This document shows, piece after piece, positions 5,276 to 7,057 of a DNA stretch of 7,057 nt. The notes beneath the pieces were generated by a model. The model had not been told where the DNA came from, did not search any database, and was given only the letters and a program-made list of their open reading frames with translations. Every line of letters starts with the position of its first letter. Position 1 is the first letter of the stretch. This stretch comes from Candidatus Altarchaeales archaeon A3. GTDB taxonomy: Archaea; Altiarchaeota; Altiarchaeia; Altiarchaeales; Altiarchaeaceae. The stretch is from assembly GCA_002083985.1 (NCBI GenBank), contig MTER01000140.1, positions 1 through 7,057 on the forward strand, in the 5' to 3' direction. The position numbers and the translations under genes were made by a program.

Positions 5276-6646
5276 TCAAAGATGCCTTCTTAAATCCTCA
5301 TAAATCCTTCCAACATTTTCTTTCCATTCGCTAAATTTCTCAGGAGATGGATAATTCCTGTAAAGTTCTTTTATTTCCTTCATCTTTTTTGCAGTATATG
5401 CGAGTTTTTTTGCAGTGTTTAAAATTGCTAACGACTTTGCTATTCGCGTTATTTTCTCTGTTGCGCTTAAATTTATTTCCTCTCCTTCTGAAATTTTAAT
5501 TAAATCGCCTTCCTGTATTAATCCCGCACTCATTCCGGAATTTACTTCTTCATTACTTAAATTTTGTAAAAATATCCTGAATAAATCCAGCGAGGCAATA
5601 GTTCCGCCGTAATTTTGCATATAATAAGAATTGTACTCCCACAAATCATTCAGCGAAATTTTGCCAACACCATTATTGCCGTTTCTTTCAAAAATTTTCT
5701 TTATTGATATTCCCGCAAAATATCCTGCCCTCATCGCCTGCCCGATTCCGCCGCCATGAATCGGATTTACCTGACAGGCAGCATCACCTACAAGCATAAT
5801 TCCAATTCCGTTATACATACTTACAAGTGAATCAATAGGTCTTCTTGTCGGACTAATACCGCCGCCGCCGTGAATAATTTCACTATTTAAAAATTTTTCA
5901 CCCCTAAATTTTGCGTATTCACCATATTGTTTTTTTGGTGCAGAAGGATACAAAACACCCAATCCAACATTCAAATGCTCACCTTCCGGAAATTCCCAAA
6001 CATATCCGCCAGGTGAAAATTTATTGTTTAAATAAATATGGCAATGATGTGGATCTTCAAATTTATATTTTCTGATTTCCCTGTAACATACTGCAATGTC
6101 GTTTTTATCAATGTCTTTTTCCATAAGCAATGCATCATTATTGTTATTACTGTTATTGCTGTTATTATTAGTCCTTTTCCTGACAACCGCATTAAATCCC
6201 GAGGCGTCAATCACAATTTGACATTCAATTTTTTCCAAATTCTGTCTTTGAACGATGATGCCTTTTTCATAAAAGTCCATAAATTTTGTATTATCTATTA
6301 AATGGACATTTTTTATCTGTCTTAATAAGTGTTGCCCGAATTTAGGCCTGTCAAGCATATATCCGCCATCCTTTGTTTCAACATCAAATACCGTCTTTCT
6401 GTCCGGAGAAAATACCTTTATTCCACCTATTCTGTCCTTTACCTCTTCATCAGGATATTCCAGATTTATCTTTTCATGTAAAAAGTCAAAGAATTCTTTC
6501 CCGACAGCATCGCCGCAGACCTTTTCACCAATCTTTTCTTTCGGCTTTGCATCTATTAAACATACGGATAAATTTGAATTATCTAATGTTTTTGCTGCAA
6601 TCGCTCCTCCGGGACCTGCTCCGACAATAACAACATCATAATACAT
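5276..6646 (-). CDS. Geranylgeranyl reductase family flavoprotein
   Basis: FAD-dependent reductase of the family that saturates geranylgeranyl chains in archaeal ether lipids or related isoprenoids, acting at the membrane surface. Domains seen: N-terminal dinucleotide-binding motif VIVGAGPGG (6-14); KVCGD (42-46), whose C44 corresponds to the catalytic cysteine of the Sulfolobus enzyme; VIDASG (145-150); the lipid-pocket signature Y-x-W-x-F-P-x7-G-x-G (215-230); and VGDAACQVNPIHGGGIGQAM (286-305), the FAD-ribityl region. At 456 residues it is longer than the usual 390-410. Two additions explain this: an asparagine/serine run (residues 160-170) and a charged helical C-terminal region from about residue 395. 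The ATG at 6646 is right for the Rossmann fold; there is no Shine-Dalgarno, and a TATA box sits about 31 bases upstream. It is monocistronic and unrelated to the transport genes. Which lipid or quinone it reduces cannot be told, since archaea often have several paralogues. Confidence 0.9.
   Translation of the reverse strand: MYYDVVIVGAGPGGAIAAKTLDNSNLSVCLIDAKPKEKIGEKVCGDAVGKEFFDFLHEKINLEYPDEEVKDRIGGIKVFSPDRKTVFDVETKDGGYMLDRPKFGQHLLRQIKNVHLIDNTKFMDFYEKGIIVQRQNLEKIECQIVIDASGFNAVVRKRTNNNSNNSNNNNDALLMEKDIDKNDIAVCYREIRKYKFEDPHHCHIYLNNKFSPGGYVWEFPEGEHLNVGLGVLYPSAPKKQYGEYAKFRGEKFLNSEIIHGGGGISPTRRPIDSLVSMYNGIGIMLVGDAACQVNPIHGGGIGQAMRAGYFAGISIKKIFERNGNNGVGKISLNDLWEYNSYYMQNYGGTIASLDLFRIFLQNLSNEEVNSGMSAGLIQEGDLIKISEGEEINLSATEKITRIAKSLAILNTAKKLAYTAKKMKEIKELYRNYPSPEKFSEWKENVGRIYEDLRRHL
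6137..6169 (-). repeat. Asn/Ser codon microsatellite inside the reductase gene
   Basis: Eleven consecutive codons of type AAY or AGY give N-N-N-S-N-N-S-N-N-N-N at residues 160-170. The run lies between the VIDASG strand and the next conserved block, probably a surface loop. The mixed AAT/AAC/AGC/AGT codons show it is an imperfect trinucleotide repeat that keeps the frame at any copy number. Confidence 0.85.
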
Positions 6647-6676
6647 TTTATAAATTAAAAAGTGATTAAGAATTAA

Positions 6677-6686
6677 ATTTATATGT
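6677..6686 (-). promoter_or_regulatory. TATA box of the geranylgeranyl reductase gene
   Basis: On the minus strand the sequence reads ACATATAAAT, with TATAAAT ending 31 bases before the ATG. Archaeal transcription starts about 25 bases downstream of the box centre, which would give a leader of roughly 8-10 bases, consistent with the lack of a Shine-Dalgarno. Inferred from position and sequence only. Confidence 0.45.
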
Positions 6687-6945
6687 AAAAAACTTATATT
6701 TGAAAGACCTCAATAATCCACTTCTCTTTCAAAATTTCAACAAAATTTAAAATTTTTCGTTTATAACATGACTATCGGCTAAATGATAAAATTGACTGAA
6801 TTAAAGGTGCTCATCCCATTAAATCGGGTTAATTATTTTGGGAGAGATATTTTAAAAATCTAAAAGAAATCTTAAAATTGAATATTATAAATTTAATTTC
6901 AAACATTATACTCATAAAAATATTGGTAAAAAACAGATATATAAT

Positions 6946-7020
6946 GACCTCGCTAATGCTCGGATATTTTAAAATTTTTGGGATTTTAAGATTTTAAAAT
7001 TATCCCAATTTTAGCAGGTC
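6946..7020. repeat. Long nested hairpin, diverged copy 3 of the spacer repeat family
   Basis: The ends GACCTCGCTAA (6946-6956) and TTAGCAGGTC (7011-7020) are complementary apart from one extra base. Nested inside, GATATTTTAAAAT (6963-6975) pairs with ATTTTAAAATTATC (6991-7004), again with one extra base. The left arm, ACCTCGCT...CTCGGATATTTTAAAA, resembles ACCTCACT...TTCGGAGATTTTAAAA of the copies at 1507 and 1586, so I place it in the same family. An upstream ATATATAAT may be a TATA box or chance. Function unknown. Confidence 0.55.
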
Positions 7021-7057
7021 AATACCTCTATTCAAACGAACTTGCTCAATATTAAGG

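Larger units (their letters stand above)
6647..7057. other. Terminal 411 bases, no convincing gene
   Basis: This stretch holds the reductase promoter, a possible stem-loop near 6812-6842 (ATCCCATTAA against TTAATTATTTTGGGA), and the inverted-repeat element at 6946-7020. The only short frame with protein-like composition runs from ATG 6783 to TAA 6863 (26 residues, MIKLTELKVLIPLNRVNYFG...). It has no Shine-Dalgarno or well-placed TATA box and I recognise no family, so I do not call it. An 18-codon minus-strand frame open to the right edge (stop at 7000-7002) might be the end of a gene outside the window. Confidence 0.5.

Noticed and set aside
6038..6630. Plus-strand frames of 85-87 codons opposite the reductase
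   Set aside because: They lie antisense to conserved parts of the reductase; their composition only mirrors its codons.
6783..6863. 26-residue frame MIKLTELKVLIPLNRVNYFG...
   Set aside because: It is too short to trust, has no ribosome-binding site or correctly placed TATA box, and resembles no family I know.
7000..7056. Minus-strand frame open to the right edge, 18 codons (ending IDLLKLG)
   Set aside because: It could be the end of a gene outside the window, but it lies within the hairpin repeat and is too short to call.

Overview
The window looks archaeal. It is AT-rich (about one third G+C, judged by eye) and encodes a geranylgeranyl-reductase-type flavoprotein of archaeal lipid synthesis. 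It also carries two membrane proteins of the 'nucleoside recognition' (Gate) type familiar from methanogen genomes, and a SerB-like HAD phosphatase resembling methanogen phosphoserine phosphatase. None of the four intact plus-strand or minus-strand starts with visible upstream sequence has a Shine-Dalgarno motif; they are preceded by A/T-rich DNA, as in archaea with short or absent leaders. An anaerobic euryarchaeon or relative fits; the lineage cannot be named from this sequence.

Left half, plus strand (1-3675): the 3' two thirds of a FecCD/BtuC-type permease, then its ATPase after 29 bases. A 228-base spacer made mostly of hairpin repeats follows, then two tandem, clearly paralogous Gate-domain membrane proteins 23 bases apart. 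The first pair is the core of an ABC importer for a metal chelate (iron-siderophore, haem or cobamide). The Gate pair resembles the two membrane halves of the ferrous-iron transporter FeoB without its GTPase. The neighbourhood therefore reads as a metal or cofactor uptake locus, but the link between the two pairs is inferred from position.

Middle (3676-4022): a convergent spacer holding an 18-base direct repeat on either side of a strong TATA-like element, a 10-base tandem duplication, and a 119-base inverted-repeat element whose right arm runs into the last codons of the next gene.

Right half, minus strand (4023-6646): a HAD-IB phosphatase that keeps all catalytic motifs but lacks the residues that recognise phosphoserine, then a 635-base spacer with a MITE-like element (12-base perfect terminal inverted repeats), then the geranylgeranyl reductase. 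The reductase contains an asparagine-rich microsatellite insertion and a long C-terminal extension, and has a plausible TATA box just upstream. The last 411 bases hold no convincing gene and end in a third member of the hairpin repeat family.

The most interesting points are the FeoB-like paired Gate proteins beside an ABC importer, and a dispersed small-repeat family that also appears to have contributed coding sequence to the ATPase tail and to a loop of the first Gate protein.
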